64,000 nt of DNA from Actinopolyspora lacussalsi. GTDB taxonomy: Bacteria; Actinomycetota; Actinomycetes; Mycobacteriales; Pseudonocardiaceae. Every line of letters starts with the position of its first letter. The first letter of the stretch is position 1. Both the position numbers and the translations under genes were made by a program. The notes beneath the pieces were generated by a model that worked only from the letters and a program-made list of their open reading frames with translations, did no database searches and was not told the DNA's origin. Location of the stretch: positions 1,249,501 through 1,313,500 of the forward strand of contig JAURUC010000001.1 of assembly GCA_030803735.1 (NCBI GenBank), read 5' to 3'. Positions 46,127 to 54,896 of the stretch are shown in pieces.

Positions 46127-47100
46127 ACGTCGAAGCACCTGATCAACAGGTGAGTCCACCGCGCGGGAGACCGGATTCCGAGTCCGCCGCCGCGGATTCC
46201 GCTACCCGGCGGAATCGTCCACGACGACGTGAGGGGGCCGCCTGGGTCTTTCTGTCACCGTGGCTGCTGGGAGCGGCGGTACTGACGCTGACCCCGATGC
46301 TGGTCTCGCTGTACCTGTCGTTCACCCAGTACGACCTGTTCACCGCCCCGGAGTGGGTGGGGCTGGACAACTACGTCCACATGTTCACCTCCGATCCCCG
46401 CTACTGGAGATCGGCGATGAACACGCTGATCTACGTGCTGGTGGCGGTACCGCTACAGCTGGCGGTGGCACTCGCCGTGGCGCTGGCGCTGAACTCCATC
46501 GGGCGCGGCAAGGGGTTCTACCGCTCGGCGTTCTACGCCCCCTCACTGCTGGGCGCGAGCATGAGTATCGCCCTGGTCTGGCGCGCGCTGTTCAACGACG
46601 GCGGCACGGTGGACGACCTGTTGTCGACGTTCGGGTTCGACATGGGCGGCTGGGTGAACCAACCGGGCTGGGCACTGCTGGTGGTCGCGCTGCTGACGAT
46701 CTGGCAGTTCGGCGCGCCGATGGTGATCTTTCTGGCCGGGCTGCAGCAGGTGCCTCATGAGCTGTACGAAGCGGCCGAGGTGGACGGCGCCGGACGGATG
46801 AGGCGGTTCCTGTCGGTCACGCTGCCGATGCTCTCACCGGTGCTGTTCTTCAACCTGGTGCTGCAGACCATCCAGGCGTTCCAGGTGTTCACCCCGGCGT
46901 TCACGGTCAGCGGCGGTCGCGGTGGTCCCGCCGACTCGACGCTGTTCTACACGCTCTACCTGTACGACCGCGGATTCACCGCCTCGCACATGGGCTACGC
47001 CTCGGCGATGGCCTGGGTGCTGCTCGTGGTCATCGGCATCGTGACCGCGCTGCTGTTCCGCAGTGCGCGCTCCTGGGTCTTCTACAACGATAAGGGGTGA
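46123..47100 (+). CDS. ABC sugar permease, MalF/UgpA type
   Basis: 325 residues with six membrane helices after a charged 40-residue N-terminus. The coupling motif ELYEAAEVDGAGRMRRFLSV (EAA loop with Gly) is complete. The start overlaps the binding-protein stop (ATGA). It forms the channel together with the next permease. Confidence 0.93.
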   Translation: MNVEAPDQQVSPPRGRPDSESAAADSATRRNRPRRREGAAWVFLSPWLLGAAVLTLTPMLVSLYLSFTQYDLFTAPEWVGLDNYVHMFTSDPRYWRSAMNTLIYVLVAVPLQLAVALAVALALNSIGRGKGFYRSAFYAPSLLGASMSIALVWRALFNDGGTVDDLLSTFGFDMGGWVNQPGWALLVVALLTIWQFGAPMVIFLAGLQQVPHELYEAAEVDGAGRMRRFLSVTLPMLSPVLFFNLVLQTIQAFQVFTPAFTVSGGRGGPADSTLFYTLYLYDRGFTASHMGYASAMAWVLLVVIGIVTALLFRSARSWVFYNDKG

Positions 47101-47102
47101 CG

Positions 47103-47969
47103 ATGGTAGCCGTCCGAGAATCCTTACCGGGGCGCCGCATCGATTGGGCCCGGATCGGGCTGCACGTCGGGTGTCTGGCCGCGTTGCTGGTCATGCTCTA
47201 CCCACTGGCGTGGCTGATCGCGACCTCGTTCAAACCGGCCGACGAGGTGATCTCGAGCCTGCGGCTGCTGCCGAGCAGGCTGGCGATGAACAACTACACC
47301 ACCGCGCTGGAAGGCGTCGGCGGGGTGAGTGTGCTGCGGTTGATCGGAAACTCGCTGATCATCTCCACCGGGGCGGTGCTGGGCAACGTGATCAGCTGCT
47401 CACTCGCCGCGTACGCCTTCGCCCGACTGCGCTTCACACTTCGGGGACCGCTGTTCGCGCTGATGCTGGCCACGATCATGCTGCCGCAGCACGCGGTGCT
47501 GATCCCGCAGTACATCGTGTTCAACCAGCTGGGGATGGTCAACACCTTCTGGCCGCTGGTGCTGCCGAAGTTCCTGGCCACCGACGCGTTCTTCGTGTTC
47601 CTGACCGTGCAGTTCATGCGCGGCATTCCCAAGGAGCTCGACGAGGCGGCCACACTCGACGGATGTGGGCCGTTCCGAACCTTCTTCCGGATCATCCTGC
47701 CGCTGAGCAGGCCGGCCCTGATCACCACCGCGATCTTCACCTTCATCTGGACCTGGAACGACTTCTTCCTGCAACTGATCTATCTGTTCGAGCCGGAGAA
47801 GTTCACGATCACGCTGGCGCTGCGTTCCTTCGTGGACACCTCCAGCCAGTCCGCCTACGGTCCGATGTTCGCCATGTCGGTGATCGCGCTGCTTCCCATC
47901 GTGCTGTTCTTCATGGCCTTCCAGCGATTCCTGGTGGAGGGCATGGCCAGCTCCGGAGTGAAGGGGTGA
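47103..47969 (+). CDS. ABC sugar permease, MalG/UgpE type
   Basis: 288 residues. ATG 47103 was preferred over GTG 47097 because AAGGGG lies five bases upstream. It has six helices and the EAA loop KELDEAATLDGCGPFRTFFR. It partners with the permease at 46123. Confidence 0.93.
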   Translation: MVAVRESLPGRRIDWARIGLHVGCLAALLVMLYPLAWLIATSFKPADEVISSLRLLPSRLAMNNYTTALEGVGGVSVLRLIGNSLIISTGAVLGNVISCSLAAYAFARLRFTLRGPLFALMLATIMLPQHAVLIPQYIVFNQLGMVNTFWPLVLPKFLATDAFFVFLTVQFMRGIPKELDEAATLDGCGPFRTFFRIILPLSRPALITTAIFTFIWTWNDFFLQLIYLFEPEKFTITLALRSFVDTSSQSAYGPMFAMSVIALLPIVLFFMAFQRFLVEGMASSGVKG

Positions 47970-47976
47970 ATACCGG

Positions 47977-48588
47977 ATGACAGCCACCGACGCCGCTGGA
48001 CAGCGCGGCCCGTTCGGCGCGGGGTTCGAACTGTTCGCCGACATGCTCGGCATCGGCGTGGCCACCACGTTGGCCTCGCTGCCGGTGATCACCGCTCCCG
48101 CGGCGGTGTCCACCGGCTGCGGGCAATTGCGAGCGCGTTCCGAGGGACGCCGCACTCCCGACGGACTCGGCTACTTCCGCACGTTGGCACGACGGCTGGG
48201 GAGCGCACGTGGTCCCGCCGACCTGATGGCGGGGCTGGTGATGACACTGCTCGGCGGAATACTGATCATCGACCTGCTACTGATACGCGGAACCCAAGGG
48301 ATTCCCGGAACCGGAATCGTCACGGTGACACTCACACTGCTGGTGGCGACACTCGCGGCCGTCTGTCTGCGGGCGGTCGCGCTGCCCGAGTCCGAGCACG
48401 GCTGGTTGGCGGCCCTGCGGAGCTCCGCACGGGCGAGCGTGCTGGATCCGCTGGGCAGCGTACTGCTGCTAGCTGCCGTGGCGGTGGCAGCACTGTGCGT
48501 GTGGATGATGCCCGTGCTCGTCGTGCTGATACTCGGGCCGCTGATCCTGGCCGCCACGGCGATCCAGGCGCGTGCTTCCTCCCCCTGA
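47977..48588 (+). CDS. DUF624/YesL-like membrane protein
   Basis: 203 residues with five hydrophobic segments. The N-terminal pattern FELFADMLGIGVATTLASLP then VITAPAAVSTG resembles YesL-type (DUF624) proteins, which accompany pectin- and sugar-uptake operons (yesL lies in the B. subtilis rhamnogalacturonan cluster). The biochemical role is unknown. It is placed directly after the permeases, eight bases apart. Confidence 0.65.
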   Translation: MTATDAAGQRGPFGAGFELFADMLGIGVATTLASLPVITAPAAVSTGCGQLRARSEGRRTPDGLGYFRTLARRLGSARGPADLMAGLVMTLLGGILIIDLLLIRGTQGIPGTGIVTVTLTLLVATLAAVCLRAVALPESEHGWLAALRSSARASVLDPLGSVLLLAAVAVAALCVWMMPVLVVLILGPLILAATAIQARASSP

Positions 48589-48662
48589 CCCCGTCGATAC
48601 CCCCGCGCGAGGTCGTGGGAACCCCGAACACTCTCCGTTCCAGACAAGCAGAGGAAGAATCC

Positions 48663-49814
48663 ATGTCGCGGAAAACACTGCGCATCGCACTCAACGGCGT
48701 CACCGGCCGCATGGGGTACCGCCAGCACCTGTTGCGTTCCATCCTGGAACTGCGTGACCAGGGTGGTCTCGAGGTCGCCGACGGCGAGCGGGTGATGCTG
48801 GAACCGGTCCTGGTGGGCCGCAACTCCGCCAAACTCGCCGAGATGGCCCAACAACACTCGATCGACGAGTGGAGCACCGAGCTCGACACCGTGTTGTCCG
48901 ACGACTCGGTGGACATCTACTTCGACTCCCAGATCACTTCGGCCAGGGAACGGGGAATCCGGGCAGCCGTCGCGGCGGGCAAACACGTCTACTCCGAAAA
49001 ACCGGTCGCCGAGACCTCGGCCGGCGCCATGGAACTGGCCAGGCTCGCCGAACAAGCCGGGATCCGACACGGCGTGGTGCACGACAAGCTGTTCCTGCCC
49101 GGGCTGTTGAAGCTGCGCAGGCTGCTCGACGGGGGTTTCTTCGGGCAGGTGCTGTCGGTACGCGGCGAATTCGGATACTGGGTCTTCGAGGGCGACTGGC
49201 AGAGCTCGCAGCGGCCGAGCTGGAACTACCGCAGCGAGGACGGCGGCGGGATCGTCTCGGACATGTTCTGTCACTGGCACTACGTGCTGGAGAACCTGTT
49301 CGGACGCGTGGAGTCGGTGACGGCCAGGGCGACCACGCACATCCCCCGTCGTTGGGACGAGCAGGGCAACGCCTACGAGGCCACCGCCGACGACTCCGCC
49401 TACGGGATCTTCGAACTCGCCGACGGCGTGATCGCACAGATCAACTCCTCGTGGGCGGTACGGGTCAACCGCGACGAACTGGTGGAGTTCCAGGTCGACG
49501 GTACCGAGGGAAGTGCCGTGGCCGGGCTGCGCGGCTGCCGGGTGCAGCACCGGTCGATGACGCCGAAACCGGTCTGGAACCCCGATATACCCAGCGGCGA
49601 ACGTTTCCGCGAGCAGTGGTCGCCGGTTCCGGACAACGAGGAGTTCGGCAACGGTTTCAAGGCCCAGTGGGAACGGTTCCTGCACGACGTACTCCGGGAC
49701 AGGGCCCACCCGTACGACTTCTTCGCGGGTGCGCGCGGCATCCAGCTCGCCGAAGCGGGGCTGCGTTCCTCCAGCACCGGACAACGGGTCCAGCTGGAAA
49801 ACCTCGAACAGTGA
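48663..49814 (+). CDS. Gfo/Idh/MocA family oxidoreductase
   Basis: 383 residues. ATG 48663 follows GAGGAAG. It opens with LRIALNGVTGRMGYRQHLLR (an altered Rossmann GxxGxxG), then KHVYSEKPVAETSA with the EKP Lys, and GGGIVSDMFCHWHYVLENLF. The second dehydrogenase of the operon implies an oxidation-reduction (keto-sugar) route for the imported sugar. The substrate is unknown. Confidence 0.88.
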   Translation: MSRKTLRIALNGVTGRMGYRQHLLRSILELRDQGGLEVADGERVMLEPVLVGRNSAKLAEMAQQHSIDEWSTELDTVLSDDSVDIYFDSQITSARERGIRAAVAAGKHVYSEKPVAETSAGAMELARLAEQAGIRHGVVHDKLFLPGLLKLRRLLDGGFFGQVLSVRGEFGYWVFEGDWQSSQRPSWNYRSEDGGGIVSDMFCHWHYVLENLFGRVESVTARATTHIPRRWDEQGNAYEATADDSAYGIFELADGVIAQINSSWAVRVNRDELVEFQVDGTEGSAVAGLRGCRVQHRSMTPKPVWNPDIPSGERFREQWSPVPDNEEFGNGFKAQWERFLHDVLRDRAHPYDFFAGARGIQLAEAGLRSSSTGQRVQLENLEQ

Positions 49815-49851
49815 CGTCGAACAACCGCGAAACACCCCGAAAGGACGATCG

Positions 49852-50940
49852 ATGTCGCGAGTGACCTATCACGACGCCGCACGTGTGTTCGCCGGTAACT
49901 CCCCTGTCCGCGCGGTCGACAACCTACGGCTGACCGTCGACGACGGCGAGTTCCTGGTGCTGGTCGGACCGTCCGGATCCGGCAAGTCCACCGCGCTGCG
50001 CATGCTGGCGGGACTGGAGGAGATCGACGAGGGCAGCGTGCACATCGGTGATACCGACGTGACCTCGATGCCGCCCAAGTCCCGCGACATCGCGATGGTC
50101 TTTCAGTCCTACGCGCTCTATCCGCACATGACCGTGGCCGAGAACATGGGGTTCGCGCTGAAGCTGCGCCGGATACCCAAGCAGGACGTGCGGCAGCGAG
50201 TGACGGAGGCGGCCGAGCTGTTGGACCTGACCGAGTACCTGGACCGCAAGCCCAGAGCGCTGTCCGGTGGGCAACGGCAACGTGTCGCCATGGGCAGGGC
50301 CATCGTGCGGGAACCCTCGGTGTTCCTGATGGACGAGCCGCTGTCGAACCTGGACGCCAAACTGCGGGTGGAGACCCGGGCGAACATCGCCGCGCTGCAG
50401 CGCAGACTCGGCACGACCACCATCTACGTCACCCACGATCAGACCGAGGCCATGACGATGGGACATCGTGTGGCGGTGCTGGCGGACGGGGTGCTGCAAC
50501 AGTGTGACACTCCCAGGGAGCTCTACGAACGCCCTGCCAACGCCTTCGTGGCGGGCTTCATCGGCTCACCCGCGATGAACCTGGAGACCGTGCCGCTGAC
50601 AACCGGCGGTGCCCGACTGGACGAGGTGACCCTGCCGATCCCCCGCGCGGCGATGGACTCCCTGGGAGGCGGCTCCGAGGTCACCGTCGGAATCAGGCCC
50701 GAATCACTGCGGCTGGTCGCCGACGAACAGCCTGACGGCCTCGCACTGCACGTGGAACTCGTCGAGGAGCTGGGGGCCGACTGCCTGATTCACGGCCGGA
50801 CCGCCGTGGACGGCAAACGGCTGATCGTACGTGCCGACGGGCGCAGGCCACCGGCGCTGGGCGACACGGTGCACGTGGTGGTGCGCGACCCCGAGGAGAT
50901 CCACCTGTTCGACGCGGAAAGCGGCAACCGACCGGAGTGA
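49852..50940 (+). CDS. Carbohydrate ABC transporter ATPase, MsmK/UgpC type
   Basis: 362 residues. ATG 49852 follows AAGGA. Walker A GPSGSGKST, Q-loop FQSYALYPHMTVAENMG, signature LSGGQRQRVAMGRA, Walker B VFLMDEPLSNLDAKLR and the switch His in YVTHDQTEAMTMG are all present. A C-terminal OB-fold (TOBE) regulatory region contains VGIRPESLRL. It energises the permeases at 46123-47969. It is the last gene of the operon, before the terminator at 50971. Confidence 0.93.
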   Translation: MSRVTYHDAARVFAGNSPVRAVDNLRLTVDDGEFLVLVGPSGSGKSTALRMLAGLEEIDEGSVHIGDTDVTSMPPKSRDIAMVFQSYALYPHMTVAENMGFALKLRRIPKQDVRQRVTEAAELLDLTEYLDRKPRALSGGQRQRVAMGRAIVREPSVFLMDEPLSNLDAKLRVETRANIAALQRRLGTTTIYVTHDQTEAMTMGHRVAVLADGVLQQCDTPRELYERPANAFVAGFIGSPAMNLETVPLTTGGARLDEVTLPIPRAAMDSLGGGSEVTVGIRPESLRLVADEQPDGLALHVELVEELGADCLIHGRTAVDGKRLIVRADGRRPPALGDTVHVVVRDPEEIHLFDAESGNRPE

Positions 50941-50970
50941 ATCCGGCGCTCCGCGAACGTGACACACACG

Positions 50971-51003
50971 GGCCGGTGACCGCATGTCCTTCGGTCACCG
51001 GCC
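50971..51003. terminator. Bidirectional terminator between convergent units
   Basis: The perfect 12-bp stem GGCCGGTGACCG / CGGTCACCGGCC has a nine-base loop. It lies between the ABC operon (plus) and the LacI gene (minus), which converge here. Confidence 0.75.
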
Positions 51004-51141
51004 TCCACTCCCGTGATCGGCGGTTCCGGTCGTCCTGGCCCCGGGGCCGGGTGACTGGCCGTTCCGGCGTTGTAGCAGCCGGACGGCACCACCATTTCCG
51101 GGCAACGACACACCGGAATGCCCGTAGTCCACGCCCAGGAC

Positions 51142-52173
51142 TCAACTCACCGGCGGAGTGCTGGCGCGCACCACCACCTCACCGCTGAACCGGCGGGTGC
51201 GGGAACGTTCGGCGGGCTCGTCGAGCAGGAAGCCCAGCGCCTCCTCACCGAGACGTTCCAGCGGGATCCGCACCGTCGTCAACGACGGCCACACGTCCCG
51301 CAGACTGGCGATGTCGTCGAATCCCGCCACTGCCAGCTCGTCCGGCAACCGGACTCCCCGATCGCGAAACGCCGACAGGGCTCCCACCGCCATGACGTCG
51401 TTGACCGCGAACACGCACTCGGGAGCGCGGTCGCGTTCGAGCAGTTCCGAGGCCGCCTCGTAACCACCGTCGCGCGTGAACTCACCGTTGATCACATCCC
51501 TGTCCGCCACCTCGATGCCGTGCTGACGCAGCCCTTCCCGGAAACCCGCCAGCCGATCGCGAGCCGTGAGCAGATCGGCGGGTCCGGCGAGAACGGCGAA
51601 CTTTCGGTAGCCCAGATTCACGAGTTCCTCCGCCAACGCGCGGGCCCCGCTCCGGTTCTCGACGATCACGGTGTCGGCGGGCAGTATGTGCTGTCCGATG
51701 GCCGCGGCCCGCCCGCCAGCGGCGGTGTAGGCGTCCAGCTCGGCCCGCAACGCCTCCAGCTGCTCCTCGTTGGTGGTGCGACTGCCCACCAGGACGACGC
51801 CGCGCGCCTGTTGACTGCGCAGTGAGGCGACGTACTCGGCCTCGCGCTCGAAACGGCGCTCCGTACTGGCCAGGGTAATGATCAGGCCGTGCGGCTCCGC
51901 GTGCCGAACGACGCTGGCGGCGATGGTGGAAAAGTACGGATCGGAGATGTCCGGCACCACCAGACCGACCACATCGGTGCCACCCCGCGCCATGGCCTGC
52001 GCGGGGGCGCTGGGCGAATAGTCCAGGTTCGCGGCTGCCTGCCGGACTCGCTCCCGCAGGTCCGCGCCGACGCTGCGCGTACTGCCGTTGAGAACTCGCG
52101 ACGCGGTGGCCAGTGAAACCCCGGCCTGGCGCGCGACGTCGACCAGGTTCACCTTGCCGGAACCACGCGGCAT
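51142..52173 (-). CDS. LacI family repressor of the 42-55 kb sugar genes
   Basis: 343 residues. ATG 52173 follows GGGAGGA. The N-terminal helix-turn-helix reads VNLVDVARQAGVSLATASRV, with the hinge AQAMARG. The ligand domain is periplasmic-binding-like (VVGLVVPDISDPYFSTIAAS, VAVAGFDD). Two matching operators lie in its own promoter region shared with the divergent DUF993 gene, and one lies upstream of 42025, so it probably represses both operons and itself. Confidence 0.9.
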   Translation of the reverse strand: MPRGSGKVNLVDVARQAGVSLATASRVLNGSTRSVGADLRERVRQAAANLDYSPSAPAQAMARGGTDVVGLVVPDISDPYFSTIAASVVRHAEPHGLIITLASTERRFEREAEYVASLRSQQARGVVLVGSRTTNEEQLEALRAELDAYTAAGGRAAAIGQHILPADTVIVENRSGARALAEELVNLGYRKFAVLAGPADLLTARDRLAGFREGLRQHGIEVADRDVINGEFTRDGGYEAASELLERDRAPECVFAVNDVMAVGALSAFRDRGVRLPDELAVAGFDDIASLRDVWPSLTTVRIPLERLGEEALGFLLDEPAERSRTRRFSGEVVVRASTPPVS

Positions 52174-52210
52174 CCGTCCTCCCTCACCCTCGGGTGATCC
52201 GATGCTACCC

Positions 52211-52294
52211 GCTGGAAAGCTCTTTCCAGCACGCTCCCCGGAGATTTCTTGCGTTCCCGGGAGGTTGGTCCTAAGCTTTCGGAAAACGCTTTCC
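52211..52294. promoter_or_regulatory. Two LacI-type operators between lacI and the DUF993 gene
   Basis: GCTGGAAAG-CT-CTTTCCAGC (52211-52230) is a perfect dyad 38 bp from the repressor start. GGAAAACGCTTTCC (52281-52294) is an imperfect match to the 41961 site. Both share the GGAAA...TTTCC frame. The rest of the 259-bp gap shows no gene. Confidence 0.75.
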
Positions 52295-52432
52295 TTTACC
52301 TGAAGCACGCCTCCCAGTCCTGTCGGCGGCCGGTATGACCCCTTCGGCGCGGCCAGCTACCGAAGCCAGCACCGGCCACCGCGAACAGAGCGCATCCCGA
52401 CAACCCGACCAGAAAACTTCGACGAGGTCTCC

Positions 52433-53596
52433 GTGTCGCGCACTATCCAACTGCCCCGCTCGGACGGTTCGCTCTACAGTCACCACCTGCACGAGCCGGT
52501 CAACCGATCCCTTCCGACGGAACCGCCCACCAGTCGCATCGCCTACGCCGCCGCCCACGTCGTAGCCGATCCGTTCGGGGAGAACACCCCCGGTTCGGCG
52601 GCCGAGATCGACTGGGACAGCACACTGGCCTTCCGCGGACACCTGTGGGAGTGCGGCCTCGGGGTCGCCGAGGGCATGGACACCGCCCAGCGCGGCATGG
52701 GCCTGGACTGGGATGCGACTCGTGAGCTGATCCGCCGCAGTGGTGAGGAAGCGGCCCGCGTCGGTGGACGCATCGCCGCCGGAGTGGGCACCGATCACCT
52801 GTCACCCCAGGTCACCGATCTCGACGAGCTGATCGAGGGATACCGCGAACAACTCGACGTCACGCAGCGGGCCGGAGCACGCGTGATCCTGATGGCCAGC
52901 AGGCAACTGGCCGCGGCCGCGACAGGCCCCGCAGACTACCGAAAGGTCTACGACAAGCTGCTGGCCGAGGTGGAGCAACCCGCGATCCTGCACTGGCTGG
53001 GCCCGGCGTTCGACCCGGCGCTGACGGGATACTGGGGCTCGAACGACATCGACGAAGCGGCGGACTCCCTGCTGGAGATCCTGCACGCGCATCCGGAGCG
53101 CATCGACGGGGTGAAAGTGTCGCTGCTGGACGCCGAGCACGAGATACGGTTGCGGGAGCGGCTGCCCGAAGGGGTCCGGCTCTACACCGGCGACGACTTC
53201 AACTACCCGAGGCTGATCAAGGGGGAGGCGGGCAGCCACAGCGACGCGCTGCTCGGCGTGTTCGCGGCCATCGCTCCCGCCGCCGCGGCGGCGCTGCACG
53301 CCCTGGACGAGGGGGACGAGGTGAGGTTCGACGAGATCCTCTCCCCCACCGTCCCACTGGCGCGGCAGTTGTTCGCCCAGCCGACCTACTACTACAAGAC
53401 CGGCATCGCCTTCCTCGCGTGGTTGCGCGGTCAGCAGCCCGGTTTCGGCATGGTCGGCGGGTTGCAGAGCGGACGGAGCATCGTGCACCTCGCGGAGGTC
53501 TTCCGTCTCGCGGACGTGGCGGGCACGTTGCCGGACCCCGATCGGGCCGCCGACCGCATGCGCGGCCTGCTCGAGATCGCAGGGGTGGCACGATGA
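52433..53596 (+). CDS. DUF993 dihydrodipicolinate-synthase-like protein
   Basis: 387 residues from GTG 52433, with GAGG about eight bases upstream. It is a TIM-barrel aldolase-like protein: GRIAAGVGTDHLSPQVTD, ARVILMASRQLAA, ILHWLGPAFDPALTGYWGSN, and GVKVSLLDAEHEIRL, whose Lys is at the Schiff-base position. FGMVGGLQSGRSIVHLAEVF closes the barrel. Members are annotated as dihydrodipicolinate synthase family, but the context is sugar catabolism, so a keto-acid aldolase role is more likely. It overlaps the next gene by ATGA. Confidence 0.8.
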   Translation: MSRTIQLPRSDGSLYSHHLHEPVNRSLPTEPPTSRIAYAAAHVVADPFGENTPGSAAEIDWDSTLAFRGHLWECGLGVAEGMDTAQRGMGLDWDATRELIRRSGEEAARVGGRIAAGVGTDHLSPQVTDLDELIEGYREQLDVTQRAGARVILMASRQLAAAATGPADYRKVYDKLLAEVEQPAILHWLGPAFDPALTGYWGSNDIDEAADSLLEILHAHPERIDGVKVSLLDAEHEIRLRERLPEGVRLYTGDDFNYPRLIKGEAGSHSDALLGVFAAIAPAAAAALHALDEGDEVRFDEILSPTVPLARQLFAQPTYYYKTGIAFLAWLRGQQPGFGMVGGLQSGRSIVHLAEVFRLADVAGTLPDPDRAADRMRGLLEIAGVAR

Positions 53597-54420
53597 CCGA
53601 CGGCGGTATCGCACGGCTGTCGTTGAACCAGAAGACCCTGAACCGGTACTCGTTACCGGCAGCCGTCGCGGAATGCGTCCGGACCGGAATCCCGGCTATG
53701 GGGCTGTGGCGCGAACCGGTGCAGGAGTACGGGGTCACCGAGTCCGCGGAGCTGATGCGCTCGAACGGGCTCCGGGTCTCCTCACTGTGCCGAGGTGGTT
53801 TCCTGACCACCGACTCGCCCGAGGCCCGCGCGGAAGCACTGCGGGACAACCGGCTCGCGATCGACGAGGCCGCCGAACTCGGCGCCCCCTGCCTCGTCCT
53901 CGTGGTCGGGGGCCTGCCGGACGGCTCCAAGGATCTGGTCGGAGCGCGTCAACGGGTGGTCGACACGCTGGCCGAGCTCGCCCCCTACGCCGAACGACGG
54001 GGAGTACGGCTGGCGCTGGAAGCGTTGCACCCCATGTACTGCGCGGACCGTGCGGTGCTGTCCACACTCGAACAGGCACTGGACATCGCCGATCCCTTTC
54101 CCGAGAACCAGGTCGGCGTGGTGGTCGACACCTTCCACGTGTGGTGGGATCCGAAGCTGTTCGAGCAGATCGAACGAGCCGGTTCGCGCATCGCGTCCTT
54201 CCAGGTGTGCGACTGGCTGACCCCACTACCGGCGGACGTGCTGCTCGGCAGGGGGATGATGGGCGACGGCCACATCGACTTTCCGCCGATCCGGGAAGCC
54301 GTCCGGAGAGCGGGCTACACCGGCGACACCGAGGTCGAGATCTTCAACGACGAAGTCTGGGCCACGCCCGCCGACGAGGTGGTGGATACCATGATCGAGC
54401 GTTACCTCCACCTGGTCTGA
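53593..54420 (+). CDS. Sugar phosphate isomerase/epimerase (xylose-isomerase-like TIM barrel)
   Basis: 275 residues, with the start overlapping the DUF993 stop. AP-endonuclease-2-like barrel features are PCLVLVVGGLPDGSKDLVGA, RLALEALHPMYCADRA with the metal-binding Glu, VGVVVDTFHVWWDPKL with Asp and His ligands, and GDTEVEIFNDEVWATP with a final Glu. It probably isomerises or epimerises a keto sugar acid that the adjacent aldolase-like protein cleaves. Confidence 0.85.
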   Translation: MTDGGIARLSLNQKTLNRYSLPAAVAECVRTGIPAMGLWREPVQEYGVTESAELMRSNGLRVSSLCRGGFLTTDSPEARAEALRDNRLAIDEAAELGAPCLVLVVGGLPDGSKDLVGARQRVVDTLAELAPYAERRGVRLALEALHPMYCADRAVLSTLEQALDIADPFPENQVGVVVDTFHVWWDPKLFEQIERAGSRIASFQVCDWLTPLPADVLLGRGMMGDGHIDFPPIREAVRRAGYTGDTEVEIFNDEVWATPADEVVDTMIERYLHLV

Positions 54421-54456
54421 GACAGCTGCTCCGGGGTCGGTTGTCGAGGTTGCTCG

Positions 54457-54845
54457 GGTGGCGGAACCTCTCGCACGGCTCTCGCTGTGTTGTTGGGCCG
54501 TTCGCTCTGGCGGGGTGGTCGGGTAGCCGGTGCGTGAGGCGGCGCCTCGCCGCTTTCATGGCCGCTTTCCGTCGCGTGGTGCTGGGGTGCCAATTTCGCG
54601 AGAAATTGACGCCCTCTGAGCAGCGGTGTGGCCCCGGCTCCGTCAATTTCCCACGAAATCGCCGGGCCACTTCGACGCAGTGCCGAACTCCCATCACTCC
54701 CGCAGGCCGCACTCCGACCACCCTCGCAATCGGCACCGCCGCGGGTTCTCCCGTGCGGCTCTCGCGAGGAAGGCCCGACGTGGCGTAGTGGCTACTCGAT
54801 GTCGGGGCTCCCGCAGCGAGAGCCGTGCGAGAGGTTCCGCTCAGA
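54457..54845. repeat. Dispersed non-coding repeat, copies 2 and 3 in opposite orientation
   Basis: The 476-bp gap 54421-54896 contains no gene. Its ends carry the 28-bp box in inverted orientation (54460-54487 minus, 54814-54840 plus), matching the box at 663-690. The dyad boxes CAATTTCGCGAGAAATTG (54591-54608) and CAATTTCCCACGAAATC (54644-54660) lie between. The whole is a head-to-head pair of the element at 380-690 and could fold into a long stem. It separates the isomerase gene from the glycerate kinase gene. Confidence 0.65.
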
Positions 54846-54896
54846 CAACCATCCAAGCAAATAGGGACAGCACTTTCTCGGGGACAGGAGAATTGG

